This document shows, in pieces, positions 1-6,271 of a DNA stretch of 7,794 bases. The stretch covers positions 1 to 7,794 of the forward strand of contig DIKR01000022.1 of assembly GCA_002424625.1 (NCBI GenBank). Reading direction: 5' to 3'. Source of the stretch: Desulfuromonadaceae bacterium UBA5613. GTDB taxonomy: Bacteria > Desulfobacterota > Desulfuromonadia > Desulfuromonadales > UBA2197. The number at the start of each line of letters is the position of its first letter. The stretch's first letter is position 1. The translations under genes were made by a program, and so were the position numbers. The notes under the pieces were generated by a model. That model ran no database searches. It worked only from the letters and a program-made list of their open reading frames with translations, and was not told where the DNA came from.

Positions 1-399
1 CTCGGCTCCATGCACCGCAATACCTTCCTCAATGCCCCCGCCTGTCTGACCCGCACCCTGCAACTCAAGAGTGATCCGCGCCTCTACTTTGCCGGCCAGA
101 TCACCGGTGTTGAAGGCTATGTCGAGTCGGCCGGTTGCGGCTTTCTCGCCGGTCTCTTTGCCAGCCGCGCCCTGCGCGGTCAGGAAGTGCCGCTGCCGCC
201 GGCTACCACTGCCCTCGGCGCTCTCCTTGTTCATCTGGCGGAATCGGCAGCCAAGGATTTCCAGCCGATGAATGTCAATTACGGCCTCTTCCCCCCCCTG
301 GACGATCGCCGTCGCAAGCGCGCCGACCGGCGATTGGCGATGGCTGAGCGCGGGCTGGTTGATCTAGAGCCGTGGCGACTGGGACTGGATGCTGAATAG
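1..399 (+). CDS. trmFO: TrmFO, folate/FAD-dependent tRNA (uracil-54-C5)-methyltransferase, C-terminal part
   Basis: This is the 3' end of a gene that enters from the left edge; 132 codons are visible in frame 1, ending in TAG. TrmFO makes 5-methyluridine at position 54 in the T-loop of tRNA, using methylenetetrahydrofolate as carbon donor and a flavin as reductant. It replaces the SAM-dependent TrmA in many Gram-positives, deltaproteobacteria and cyanobacteria. The sequence shows the family's C-terminal signature: NAPACL, then LYFAGQITGVEGYVESAGCG (an FAD-contacting glycine-rich loop), then a helical tail with FQPMNVNYGLFPP. The family usually runs to about 435-450 residues, so roughly the last 30% is present. 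The ATG at base 10 is an internal methionine, not the start. The gene is followed closely by a hairpin terminator and converges with the hydrogenase operon, to which it has no evident functional link. Confidence 0.95.
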   Translation, partial: LGSMHRNTFLNAPACLTRTLQLKSDPRLYFAGQITGVEGYVESAGCGFLAGLFASRALRGQEVPLPPATTALGALLVHLAESAAKDFQPMNVNYGLFPPLDDRRRKRADRRLAMAERGLVDLEPWRLGLDAE

Positions 400-412
400 A
401 TTGCAGGTAATA

Positions 413-453
413 AATACCGCCGCTCTGGCAGCTGCCAGGCGGCGGTATTTTTT
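413..453 (+). terminator. Rho-independent terminator of trmFO
   Basis: An 11-bp arm at 413-423 (AATACCGCCGC) pairs with 439-449 (GCGGCGGTATT). After a one-base bulge at 424 the stem continues through the perfect palindrome CTGGCAGCTGCCAG at 425-438. Six T's (448-453) close it on the + strand. It starts 13 bases after the trmFO stop. It lies beyond the 3' end of the leftward hydrogenase operon, whose last stop is at 490. It could therefore also stop leftward transcripts, although on that strand the tail (TATTTATTA) is a poorer U-tract. Confidence 0.88.
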
Positions 454-489
454 AGAGATGAACGTAGTGATAATTTTGTTCGGCCGTTT

Positions 490-957
490 TTACAACGCAA
501 CCCCCCAGCCCGCCAACTCCCTGATCACGCCATTCAGCAGAGGTGTCATCGCTGCCGCGACTGCCGGGGTCAAACGCATCTCCATCTCGATCGATCCCGG
601 CTGCACCCCCCAGACCACCAACTCCTCCGGCACATGCCCTTGTAACTCCGCTACGGCAAGGAGGTCCTGCACCCCCATCTGATGGACGGAGAGTTTGCTG
701 GCAAAGGCGCGTGGTACCTCCTCCCCTTGCAGGCGGAAGAGCACACCAGGGGCAGCACCCATGTCGATGGCATCGATGATCAGGAGTTTTTTGACCCCTT
801 CGAGCATCGGCAGGAGGTCGAGGCCGAGGGTGCCGCCATCGACAACGCTGACCCCAGCGGGGAAGGAGTAGCGGGCTTGTAATTGCTCGATGGCCGTGAC
901 GCCAAGGGCATCGTCATTCATCAGCGAGTTGCCGATCCCTAAAACCAGAATTGCCAT
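490..957 (-). CDS. hyaD: Hydrogenase maturation endopeptidase (HyaD/HybD family; HyaP in Geobacter naming)
   Basis: A nickel-dependent protease that removes the C-terminal peptide of the [NiFe]-hydrogenase large subunit after nickel insertion, a cytoplasmic step that precedes export. The 155-residue length is normal for the family. It opens with LVLGIGNSLMNDDALG, has LLIIDAID around residue 62, and has SVHQMGVQDLL at residues 90-100. The nickel ligands known from E. coli HybD (Glu16, Asp62, His93) correspond here to Asp16, Asp62 and His92, so the first is Asp rather than Glu. I start at ATG 957-955, not at the TTG one codon upstream. The ATG overlaps the TGA stop of the cytochrome b gene by one base and has AAGGA at 968-964 with 6-nt spacing, suggesting translational coupling. 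It is last in the operon and its likely substrate, the large subunit two genes upstream, carries the expected cleavage site. Confidence 0.93.
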   Translation of the reverse strand: MAILVLGIGNSLMNDDALGVTAIEQLQARYSFPAGVSVVDGGTLGLDLLPMLEGVKKLLIIDAIDMGAAPGVLFRLQGEEVPRAFASKLSVHQMGVQDLLAVAELQGHVPEELVVWGVQPGSIEMEMRLTPAVAAAMTPLLNGVIRELAGWGVAL

Positions 958-1610
958 CAAAGATCCTTCGGTTCGATGAAGCGGTAGCCGCTGAAGATGC
1001 TACTCAAAGTGCCGTTCCGTTCCTTGATATCCATGAGGGCGGCGCTGTAAACGTGGTTGATGAAGAAGCCGGCAAGAAGCCACATGATAGCGTGATGGAT
1101 GAGGCGCAGCCACTGACTATCGATGAGAGTGAGGATCCACGCTGTCCAGGCCGCCATCATGCCGTCGGGATTATATTGGGCGTAAAGGGCAAAGCCGCCG
1201 ACGATCTGGATGATGATCAGAACGAAGACACCGGCATAAGCGACGGCGGCAACGGGATTATGGCCGACTTCGTAGGAGATCTGTTTGCCGGTAAAGGTGT
1301 AGTAACGCAGCATCTTGCTGAAGTTGCGGCGTCCTTCAGTTGTTCTCCAGGGGATGAAGGCGCGCCAGGACGCATGATGATTGCCGGCGAACATCCAGTA
1401 GATACGCACCAGCATCGAAGCGGTGAGGACGTAGGCGGCGACAAAGTGGATAAAACGGATCCAGCCCATGGCAAAGCCGCCGTCGACACCCGCGATCAGG
1501 TAGGGAAAACCGATGAAGGTGCCGGTGATTGAGAGGACAACGATCGCCAGGGCGTTGACCCAGTGGGTGACCCGGACTGGAATTTCCCAGACGTAGCGAA
1601 TTTCGAGCAT
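957..1610 (-). CDS. hyaC: [NiFe]-hydrogenase cytochrome b subunit (HyaC type; HyaB in Geobacter naming)
   Basis: A membrane dihaem cytochrome b that takes electrons from the periplasmic hydrogenase dimer and reduces quinone. The 217 residues contain four hydrophobic spans at roughly 17-37, 53-73, 121-145 and 168-188. Candidate haem ligands sit at family positions: His16 (RVTHWVN), His55 (RFIHFVAAY), His172 (LIHHAIMW) and His186 (FINHVYSA). The 14-residue gap between the last two equals that between the ligands assigned in Wolinella HydC. The start ATG has a strong GGAGG (1620-1616) 5 nt upstream. It is separated from the large subunit gene by 96 bp, by far the largest gap in the operon, which holds an inverted repeat. 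Its stop overlaps the protease start. The product belongs to the Ni/Fe-hydrogenase b-type cytochrome family; a thiosulfate reductase or formate dehydrogenase gamma subunit is a more distant alternative that the context rules out. Confidence 0.95.
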   Translation of the reverse strand: MLEIRYVWEIPVRVTHWVNALAIVVLSITGTFIGFPYLIAGVDGGFAMGWIRFIHFVAAYVLTASMLVRIYWMFAGNHHASWRAFIPWRTTEGRRNFSKMLRYYTFTGKQISYEVGHNPVAAVAYAGVFVLIIIQIVGGFALYAQYNPDGMMAAWTAWILTLIDSQWLRLIHHAIMWLLAGFFINHVYSAALMDIKERNGTLSSIFSGYRFIEPKDL

Positions 1611-1636
1611 GGCAACCTCCTGAAAAGCTGTGACAT

Positions 1637-1712
1637 ATAACGGGTGACAGGTGACGGTAAGGCCGTAACGGGTTATCTGTCCTCGTTACCTGTTACTCGT
1701 CACTGCTTACAG
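1637..1712. repeat. Heptanucleotide repeat folded as an imperfect inverted repeat
   Basis: The gap between the large subunit and cytochrome b genes reads as consecutive 7-base units: ATAACGG, GTGACAG, GTGACGG, TAAGGCC, GTAACGG, GTTATCT, then a 6-base GTCCTC, then GTTACCT, GTTACTC, GTCACTG, CTTACAG. The last unit covers the large subunit's TAA stop. The right-hand units (GTTACCT type) are rotations of the reverse complement of the left-hand ones (GTAACGG type). As a result 1637-1657 and 1683-1703 form a 21-position inverted repeat with 15 Watson-Crick pairs. All six deviations are transitions: read as + strand RNA they give four G-U wobbles and two A-C mismatches, and read as operon RNA (- strand) two wobbles and four mismatches. 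A smaller hairpin (TAACGGGTTA, 1666-1675) sits between the arms. No U-tract follows, so this is not an ordinary terminator. It could be an intercistronic mRNA-stability element or a dispersed short repeat. Confidence 0.75.
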
Positions 1713-3419
1713 CGCCTTGATCCGGACGATCTCGGTCCCTTTGCCGTCGAAAACGTGGACAGCACAGGCGAGGCAGGGGTCAAAGGAGTGGATGGTCCGC
1801 AGAATCTCCAGAGGATTCTTTTCATCCGCTATCGGCGTGCCGATCAGGGCGGATTCGTAAGGCCCGAGCTGCCCTAGCGGATCGCGAGGGCCGGCGTTCC
1901 AGGTCGAGGGGACGACCGCCTGGTAGTTGGCAATGGCGCCGTTTTGGATGCGAATCCAGTGGCCGAGAGCGCCACGCGGCGCTTCGTGGAAACCGTACCC
2001 CTGCGCTTCTTTCGGCCAGGTCGAGGGATCCCACTTCTCTTTATTGAAGGTTTCGTAGATGCCGCGCCCCATGTTGTCAGCAAGTTGCTGCAGCCAGATT
2101 TCATTCTTCTGCGCCAACACCAGGCAATCGATGCCGCGGGCGGCAGTGCGGCCGAGGGTGGAGAAGAGGGCGCCAGCACCGACCCCGAGTTTGGCGAGGA
2201 CGAAGTCGACCGCCCCTTTGACATCCGGATTACCGCCGACATAAGCGACGAGAACCCGCGCCAACGGCCCGACTTCCATCGGTTGATCGTTGTAGCGCGG
2301 CGATTTGACCCAGGAATACTTCTCATCGGTGTTGAGGAATTCGTAGGGTGGCTTTGGGCCGGTGTACTTGGGGGTGGTTTCGCCGTCGTAGGGGTGCAGA
2401 CCCTTTTTGTCGCCAGCCGCGTAGGTATACCAGGAGTTGGTCACATATTCACTGATCTTCTTTTCATCGACGGGGAGGAGGTTGGCGAGGTCCTTGGCAA
2501 GAATAATTCCTGCCGGGAAGTAAAGACTGCTGGCGCTGCCGGAATTATCCATGGGGAAGTCGCCGTAGCTGAGATAGTTGCCGACGCCAGCGCCGATAGC
2601 CGCCCAATCTTTGTAAAAGGAGGCAATGGCGAGGAGGTCGGGGATGTAGACCTGCTCGACAAAGGTGCGCGCCTGTTTGAGAAGTTTGCCGATATGAGCG
2701 ATCTTGTCGGCGTTGAGGGCGTTTTGGCTGTCGGGGTCGATGGGGATCGACATGCCGCCGACCAGGAAGGTCTGGGGGTGGGGGTTCTTTGAACCGAGAA
2801 TGGCGTGAATCTTGATGATCTCTTTCTGCCATTCCAGCGCTTCAAGATAGTGGGCTACCGCCATGAGATTCGCTTCCGGCGGCAGTTTGTAGGCACTGTG
2901 TCCCCAATAGCCGTTCTGGAAGGGGCCGAGCCGGCCGGTATTGACGAAGGCCTGGATCTTCTCCTGCACACCTTTGAAATAGGTGGTACTCGACTTCGGC
3001 CAATCGGAGATCGACTGCGCCAGTTGCGAGGTCTTGGCCGGATCGGCGGCAAGAGCGCTGACGATATCGACCCAGTCGAGGGCATGGAGATGATAAAAGT
3101 GGATAAGGTGATCCTGGACGTTCTGAATCCCCATGATCAGGTTGCGGATGAGGCGGGCATTATCGGGGATCTGAATCTTCAGGGCATCTTCAACGGCACG
3201 GATACTTGCCATCGAATGGACGGTGGTGCAGACACCGCAGAAGCGCTGGGTAATGTGGTGAGCGTCGCGGGGGTCGCGCCCTTTGAGGATCGTCTCGATG
3301 CCGCGAAAGGCGGTAGAGGAGCTCCAGGCATTGACAATCTTCCCTCCTTCGATCTGGGCCTCGATGCGCAGATGTCCTTCAATGCGGGTAATCGGATCGA
3401 CAGCAATTCGCTTCGCCAT
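1707..3419 (-). CDS. hyaB: Periplasmic uptake [NiFe]-hydrogenase large (catalytic) subunit (HyaL in Geobacter naming)
   Basis: The catalytic subunit, which oxidises H2 at a NiFe(CN)2CO centre. The 570-residue length fits group 1 enzymes. Near the N-terminus is DPITRIEGHLRIE, whose Glu14 corresponds to the proton-gate glutamate of Desulfovibrio enzymes. It is followed by RGIETILKGRDPRDA and RFCGVC (Cys61, Cys64). Near the C-terminus is DPCLACAVH (Cys549, Cys552, His555). These four cysteines are the nickel/iron ligands; there is no selenocysteine. Cleavage is expected after His555, releasing the 15-residue tail VFDGKGTEIVRIKAL, and the matching protease is encoded two genes downstream. It has no signal peptide and should be co-exported with the Tat-tagged small subunit. 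The GGAGG of its ribosome site lies inside the end of the small subunit gene, only 3 bases separate that gene's stop from this ATG, and the two are clearly cotranscribed. Named here in the E. coli style; hyaB means cytochrome b in Geobacter literature. Confidence 0.97.
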   Translation of the reverse strand: MAKRIAVDPITRIEGHLRIEAQIEGGKIVNAWSSSTAFRGIETILKGRDPRDAHHITQRFCGVCTTVHSMASIRAVEDALKIQIPDNARLIRNLIMGIQNVQDHLIHFYHLHALDWVDIVSALAADPAKTSQLAQSISDWPKSSTTYFKGVQEKIQAFVNTGRLGPFQNGYWGHSAYKLPPEANLMAVAHYLEALEWQKEIIKIHAILGSKNPHPQTFLVGGMSIPIDPDSQNALNADKIAHIGKLLKQARTFVEQVYIPDLLAIASFYKDWAAIGAGVGNYLSYGDFPMDNSGSASSLYFPAGIILAKDLANLLPVDEKKISEYVTNSWYTYAAGDKKGLHPYDGETTPKYTGPKPPYEFLNTDEKYSWVKSPRYNDQPMEVGPLARVLVAYVGGNPDVKGAVDFVLAKLGVGAGALFSTLGRTAARGIDCLVLAQKNEIWLQQLADNMGRGIYETFNKEKWDPSTWPKEAQGYGFHEAPRGALGHWIRIQNGAIANYQAVVPSTWNAGPRDPLGQLGPYESALIGTPIADEKNPLEILRTIHSFDPCLACAVHVFDGKGTEIVRIKAL

Positions 3420-3422
3420 AAG

Positions 3423-4544
3423 TTATTCCTCCACTTTCACTTTGTCAGATTCCATCGCATCCCCTTTGCGGAAGGCACTGGCCACGCCGTGCACGGCAAA
3501 GGCTGCTGCTGTCGCGCCGACCAGACCGAGACCAATTTTATCGGCGGTCGCCTCAACCCCGAAACCGGGGACTTGCGGCAGGCGGCGGTAGAAGGGGCTC
3601 ATGGTGTCCCAGAAACCGGGACTGGCGCAGCCGATGCAGCCGTGTCCCGCCATTACCGGCCAGCTTAATCCTTCGTTGTAGCGAATCGTCGGGCAGTTGT
3701 GGAAAGCCTCCGGTCCCTTGCAGCCGAGTTTGTAGAGGCAGTGCCCTTGCCGGTGGCCGGCATCGTCAAAGCTTTCAGCATACTGGCCGGCATCAAAGTG
3801 GGCGCGGCGTTCGCAATTGTCGTGAATCCGTTTGCCGTAAGCAAACTTTGGCCGGCCGATCGCATCGACCGCCGGCAGTTTGCCGAAGGTGAGGAAGTGG
3901 ACGAGGGTGGCGGTGAGATTATCGGCATTGACCGGACAGCCGGGGAGGTTGACGATTGTCGCCCCCGGCACCAGATCGCGGACACCGACCGCAGTCGTTG
4001 GATTTGGCGCGGCGGCGGGGAGGCCACCGTAGGAGGCACAGGTACCGACGGTAATCGTTGCCGCGGCGTTCTTGATCAGTTTTTTCGCACTCTCCACTGC
4101 GCTTTCGCCGCCGACAGTGCAGTAAACGCCGCCCTCGCCGGTCGGAATCGACCCTTCGACGATGAGGAGATACTTTCCTTTATACTTCTCCATCGCATCC
4201 CATTTCGATTTTTCTGCCTGGTGGCCGGCGGCGGCCATAACCACTTCGGCATATTCGAGGGAGATAATGTCGAGAATAATCTCGGCCGCAGTCGGTTGGT
4301 TGGCACGCAGGAAGGCTTCGGAATCACCGCTGCAGCTCTGGTACTCCACCCAGATAACCGGAAGACGTTTATCCTCGAGGGCCGCTGCAATCTTGGGGGC
4401 AAAGGTTAAGGGGAGAGCGAGGGTGGCAGTCATGGTCGTGCAGAACTTGATGAAGTCGCGGCGGCTAACCCCTTTGGCTTCCCACTTGCGAAGAATCTCT
4501 TCAGAAATGCCCACCGCTTCTGATCGGACTGGTTCGTTTTTCAT
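3423..4544 (-). CDS. hyaA: [NiFe]-hydrogenase small (FeS) subunit, Tat-exported, with CxxD proximal-cluster motif (HyaS in Geobacter naming)
   Basis: Carries three FeS clusters from the NiFe site to the cytochrome b. The 373 residues begin with a long Tat signal: SRRDFIKF at 27-34, a hydrophobic stretch at about 36-55, and likely cleavage near residues 54-56. The proximal cluster should use Cys71, residue 74, Cys169 (GTCASYGG) and Cys203 (PGCP). Residue 74 is Asp (codon GAT at 4325-4323) where most relatives have Cys. The extra cysteines of oxygen-tolerant Hyd-1-type enzymes are Gly73 and Gly174 here. Distal ligands are His241, Cys244, Cys269 and Cys275. Medial ligands are Cys284, Cys303 and Cys306, with Pro296 at the usual [3Fe-4S] position. 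A C-terminal helix at about 335-357 containing His352 is the membrane anchor that contacts cytochrome b. The ATG has GAGGAG (4556-4551) with 6-nt spacing. It is first in the operon and divergent from htrA. Confidence 0.96.
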   Translation of the reverse strand: MKNEPVRSEAVGISEEILRKWEAKGVSRRDFIKFCTTMTATLALPLTFAPKIAAALEDKRLPVIWVEYQSCSGDSEAFLRANQPTAAEIILDIISLEYAEVVMAAAGHQAEKSKWDAMEKYKGKYLLIVEGSIPTGEGGVYCTVGGESAVESAKKLIKNAAATITVGTCASYGGLPAAAPNPTTAVGVRDLVPGATIVNLPGCPVNADNLTATLVHFLTFGKLPAVDAIGRPKFAYGKRIHDNCERRAHFDAGQYAESFDDAGHRQGHCLYKLGCKGPEAFHNCPTIRYNEGLSWPVMAGHGCIGCASPGFWDTMSPFYRRLPQVPGFGVEATADKIGLGLVGATAAAFAVHGVASAFRKGDAMESDKVKVEE

Positions 4545-4642
4545 CCGCGTCTCCTCTCGAGTCCTGTAACGATTTTATTGACTAAATACTGATGTGAATT
4601 AAGCCAATTAAAAATAGATGATGACGACATAAATTTAATTTC

Positions 4643-4655
4643 ATAACATTGTTAT
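4643..4655. promoter_or_regulatory. Palindrome ATAACATTGTTAT, possible operator
   Basis: A perfect inverted repeat with 6-base arms around one central base, lying across the candidate -10 of the hydrogenase promoter. A dimeric regulator bound here would block or modulate that promoter. It does not match a regulator site I can name with confidence. Being AT-rich, it could also arise by chance. Confidence 0.35.
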
Positions 4656-4676
4656 TTAGAAAATCGGGATTGTCAA
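4649..4676 (-). promoter_or_regulatory. Candidate sigma-70-type promoter for the hydrogenase operon
   Basis: On the minus strand a perfect -35 TTGACA (4676-4671) is followed after 16 bases by TAACAA (4654-4649), a weak -10. This would give a leader of roughly 100 nt before the small subunit ATG. The weak -10, and a palindrome lying over it, suggest that an activator or repressor sets expression. The assignment rests on consensus matching alone in an AT-rich stretch. Confidence 0.4.
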
Positions 4677-4710
4677 GAAACATTCGATGCTTAGTTTGGC
4701 GCTGCGCAGT

Positions 4711-4738
4711 TTGACAGCAATGCACTTTAACTTATACT
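4711..4738 (+). promoter_or_regulatory. Candidate sigma-70-type promoter for htrA
   Basis: TTGACA (4711-4716) is followed after 16 bases by TATACT (4733-4738). This is a near-consensus housekeeping promoter, with transcription expected to begin around 4745 and a leader of about 90 nt. A second TTGACA (4738-4743) follows immediately but has no good -10 at the right distance. The perfect TTTGATCAAA (4747-4756) sits just at the expected start point and might be an operator. No heat-shock (sigma-32) or sigma-E consensus was found. Confidence 0.6.
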
Positions 4739-4836
4739 TGACATTATTTGATCAAAAAGGAACCGGCAGATGAGAAGTTTTCCCGGTACGTAATTCGACA
4801 CTTTTCAACTGCCCCAAGAATGCGGAGGTCGATATT

Positions 4837-6246
4837 ATGCGAAGAATTGTGACACGCCTTTTTTCTTGCCTTTTAATCTGGGGGATTTTTCTTTTCTTTA
4901 TGCCAAGTCAGGTGCTGGCAATACCGCTGCTACCGGATTTTGTGCCACTGGTGAAAGAGTTAAAACCGGCAGTGGTCAATATCAACACCGCCACCAAGAT
5001 CAAGATGCCGCGCCAGCCACATCCTGATTTTTTTCATAATCCGTTTAATCCTGGTCCCTTTGATGACTTTTTTGAGCGCTTTTACGAAGAACAGTGGCGG
5101 CAGCATCAGGGGATGAAAAAAAGGAGTCTCGGTTCAGGATTTCTCATCAGCAGCGATGGTTATATTCTGACGAATTATCATGTGGTGGCCAAAGTTGATG
5201 AGATCAACGTCAAGCTTTCCGATGGGCGTGAATTCAGGGCGACCGTGAGGGGGAGCGACGAAAAACTCGATCTCGCCCTGATCAAGATTGAGAGTAAGGC
5301 CGCGCTACCCGCGGTTCGCCTCGGCGATAGCGATGCCATTGAGATTGGCGAATGGGTTCTGGCCATCGGTAATCCCTTTGGTTTGGCGGAGACGGTGACG
5401 GCTGGTATAATCAGCGCCAAAGGGAGGGTGATCGGCAGCGGACCTTATGATGATTTTATCCAGACCGATGCGTCGATCAATCCGGGGAATTCCGGCGGCC
5501 CCCTTTTTAATGGCAAGGGGGAGGTGATCGGTATCAATTCGGCGATTATTGCCGGCGGCCAGGGGATCGGTTTTGCTATTCCCGTCAACATGGCCAAGTC
5601 GATCATTGAGCAACTGAAAGAAGAAGGGAAGGTAACGCGGGGCTGGCTGGGGGTGATGATTCAACCGGTGACAGCGAATCTCGCCAAATCATTCGGTTTG
5701 GAGGATGCAAGGGGGGCGTTGATCAGTGAGGTTGTAGCGGCGAGTCCGGCAGAGAAGGCCGGATTTCAGCCGGGTGATATCATTCTGACCTTTGCGGGCA
5801 AGAAGATTCAGGAGATGAATGATCTTCCCCGGTCTGTCGCTGCGACACCGGTCGGTAAAAAGGTAAAAGTGACTTATCTGCGGAAAGGAAATGAGGCGGA
5901 AACGAGCGTTGTCATTGACCGTCTCGTCGATGGCCAACCGGGCGATACGCTCGGCGAGGGTAGTGCCCCGTTGGGGATGAAGGTTCGTGAGTTGACTGCT
6001 GAGCTCGCCAGGCAGTTGCGCACCAGGGAGACGGCCGGTGTGGTGGTGGTCGAGCTGAATGAAGAGGGACTTGCTGCCGAAGCAGGGATACTGCTCAACG
6101 ACATCATCAGGGAGGTCAACGGCCGCAGGATTTCGTCTCTTGACGATTACAATAAAGCCCTGGCATTGGATAAGATGGGTGATTTTGTGCGACTGCTCGT
6201 GCGGCGCGGTGACAGTCTCCTTTATATTGCCGTAAAGCTGGAGTGA
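4837..6246 (+). CDS. htrA: HtrA/Deg-family periplasmic serine endoprotease with two PDZ domains
   Basis: A periplasmic quality-control protease that degrades or refolds damaged envelope proteins. The 469 residues start with a Sec signal peptide: charged MRRIVTR, a hydrophobic core to about residue 22, and likely cleavage after Ala28 (SQVLA). The trypsin-like domain spans about 35-265 and carries the complete triad: His115 in TNYHVV, Asp145 in KLDLALI, and Ser219 in GNSGGP. Between the first strands is an aromatic and acidic insert (about residues 60-95) corresponding to the regulatory LA loop of DegP/DegQ. PDZ1 covers about 268-360 (opening RGWLGV) and PDZ2 about 378-465, the DegP/DegQ layout rather than the one-PDZ DegS layout. 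The start is supported by GGAGG 8 nt upstream and by the intact signal peptide. It is transcribed alone, divergently from the hydrogenase operon, and ends at a strong terminator. Whether it is orthologous to DegP or DegQ cannot be decided here. Confidence 0.96.
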   Translation: MRRIVTRLFSCLLIWGIFLFFMPSQVLAIPLLPDFVPLVKELKPAVVNINTATKIKMPRQPHPDFFHNPFNPGPFDDFFERFYEEQWRQHQGMKKRSLGSGFLISSDGYILTNYHVVAKVDEINVKLSDGREFRATVRGSDEKLDLALIKIESKAALPAVRLGDSDAIEIGEWVLAIGNPFGLAETVTAGIISAKGRVIGSGPYDDFIQTDASINPGNSGGPLFNGKGEVIGINSAIIAGGQGIGFAIPVNMAKSIIEQLKEEGKVTRGWLGVMIQPVTANLAKSFGLEDARGALISEVVAASPAEKAGFQPGDIILTFAGKKIQEMNDLPRSVAATPVGKKVKVTYLRKGNEAETSVVIDRLVDGQPGDTLGEGSAPLGMKVRELTAELARQLRTRETAGVVVVELNEEGLAAEAGILLNDIIREVNGRRISSLDDYNKALALDKMGDFVRLLVRRGDSLLYIAVKLE

Positions 6247-6271
6247 TGGTCTATGCGGCGGGAGTTCCATA

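Larger units (their letters stand above)
4545..4836. other. Divergent intergenic regulatory region between hydrogenase operon and htrA
   Basis: A 292-bp AT-rich gap with no plausible gene. It holds the ribosome site of the hydrogenase small subunit at its left end and that of htrA (GGAGG, 4824-4828, 8 nt before ATG) at its right end. Between them are promoter-like elements on both strands and several small symmetric sequences: a perfect AAATTTAATTT (4631-4641), ATAACATTGTTAT (4643-4655) and TTTGATCAAA (4747-4756). There is also a 9-bp direct repeat, GTGAATTAA / GCCAATTAA (4594-4611). The last symmetric pair, ACCGG (4762-4766) and CCGGT (4783-4787), could form a weak hairpin in the htrA leader. 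I found no convincing sigma-54 -24/-12 element, CIRCE element or full FNR box. Confidence 0.7.

Noticed and set aside
958..960. TTG one codon upstream as start of the maturation protease
   Set aside because: The next codon is ATG, better spaced from the AAGGA ribosome site and forming the usual stop/start overlap with the preceding gene.
951..1532. 193-codon + strand frame opposite cytochrome b
   Set aside because: Antisense to a clear membrane protein gene; its translation is a low-information Asp/Gly-rich string typical of a shadow frame.
1637..1712. CRISPR array or intrinsic terminator at the heptad repeat
   Set aside because: Units are only 7 bases with no spacers, and no U-tract follows the hairpin on either strand.
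1944..4409. Long open frames on the + strand opposite the hydrogenase genes (1944-2792, 2805-3668, 3699-4409)
   Set aside because: They lie entirely antisense to well-supported hydrogenase genes, their translations show no recognisable domain, and long antisense frames are expected in GC-rich coding DNA.
3423..4544. Oxygen-tolerant six-cysteine (group 1d) small subunit
   Set aside because: The two supernumerary cysteine positions are glycines (Gly73, Gly174), so a [4Fe-3S] proximal cluster is not supported.
4690..4725. Sigma-54 promoter near the TGGCGC and GCGCTGCGC sequences
   Set aside because: No GG/GC pair at the required -24/-12 spacing on either strand.
4747..4756. FNR/CRP-type box at TTTGATCAAA
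   Set aside because: An FNR site needs TTGAT and ATCAA separated by four bases; here the halves abut, so it is only a short palindrome.
5689..6270. 193-codon - strand frame opposite htrA
   Set aside because: It covers the PDZ region of htrA in antisense, has no family signature, and its start overlaps the approach to the terminator.
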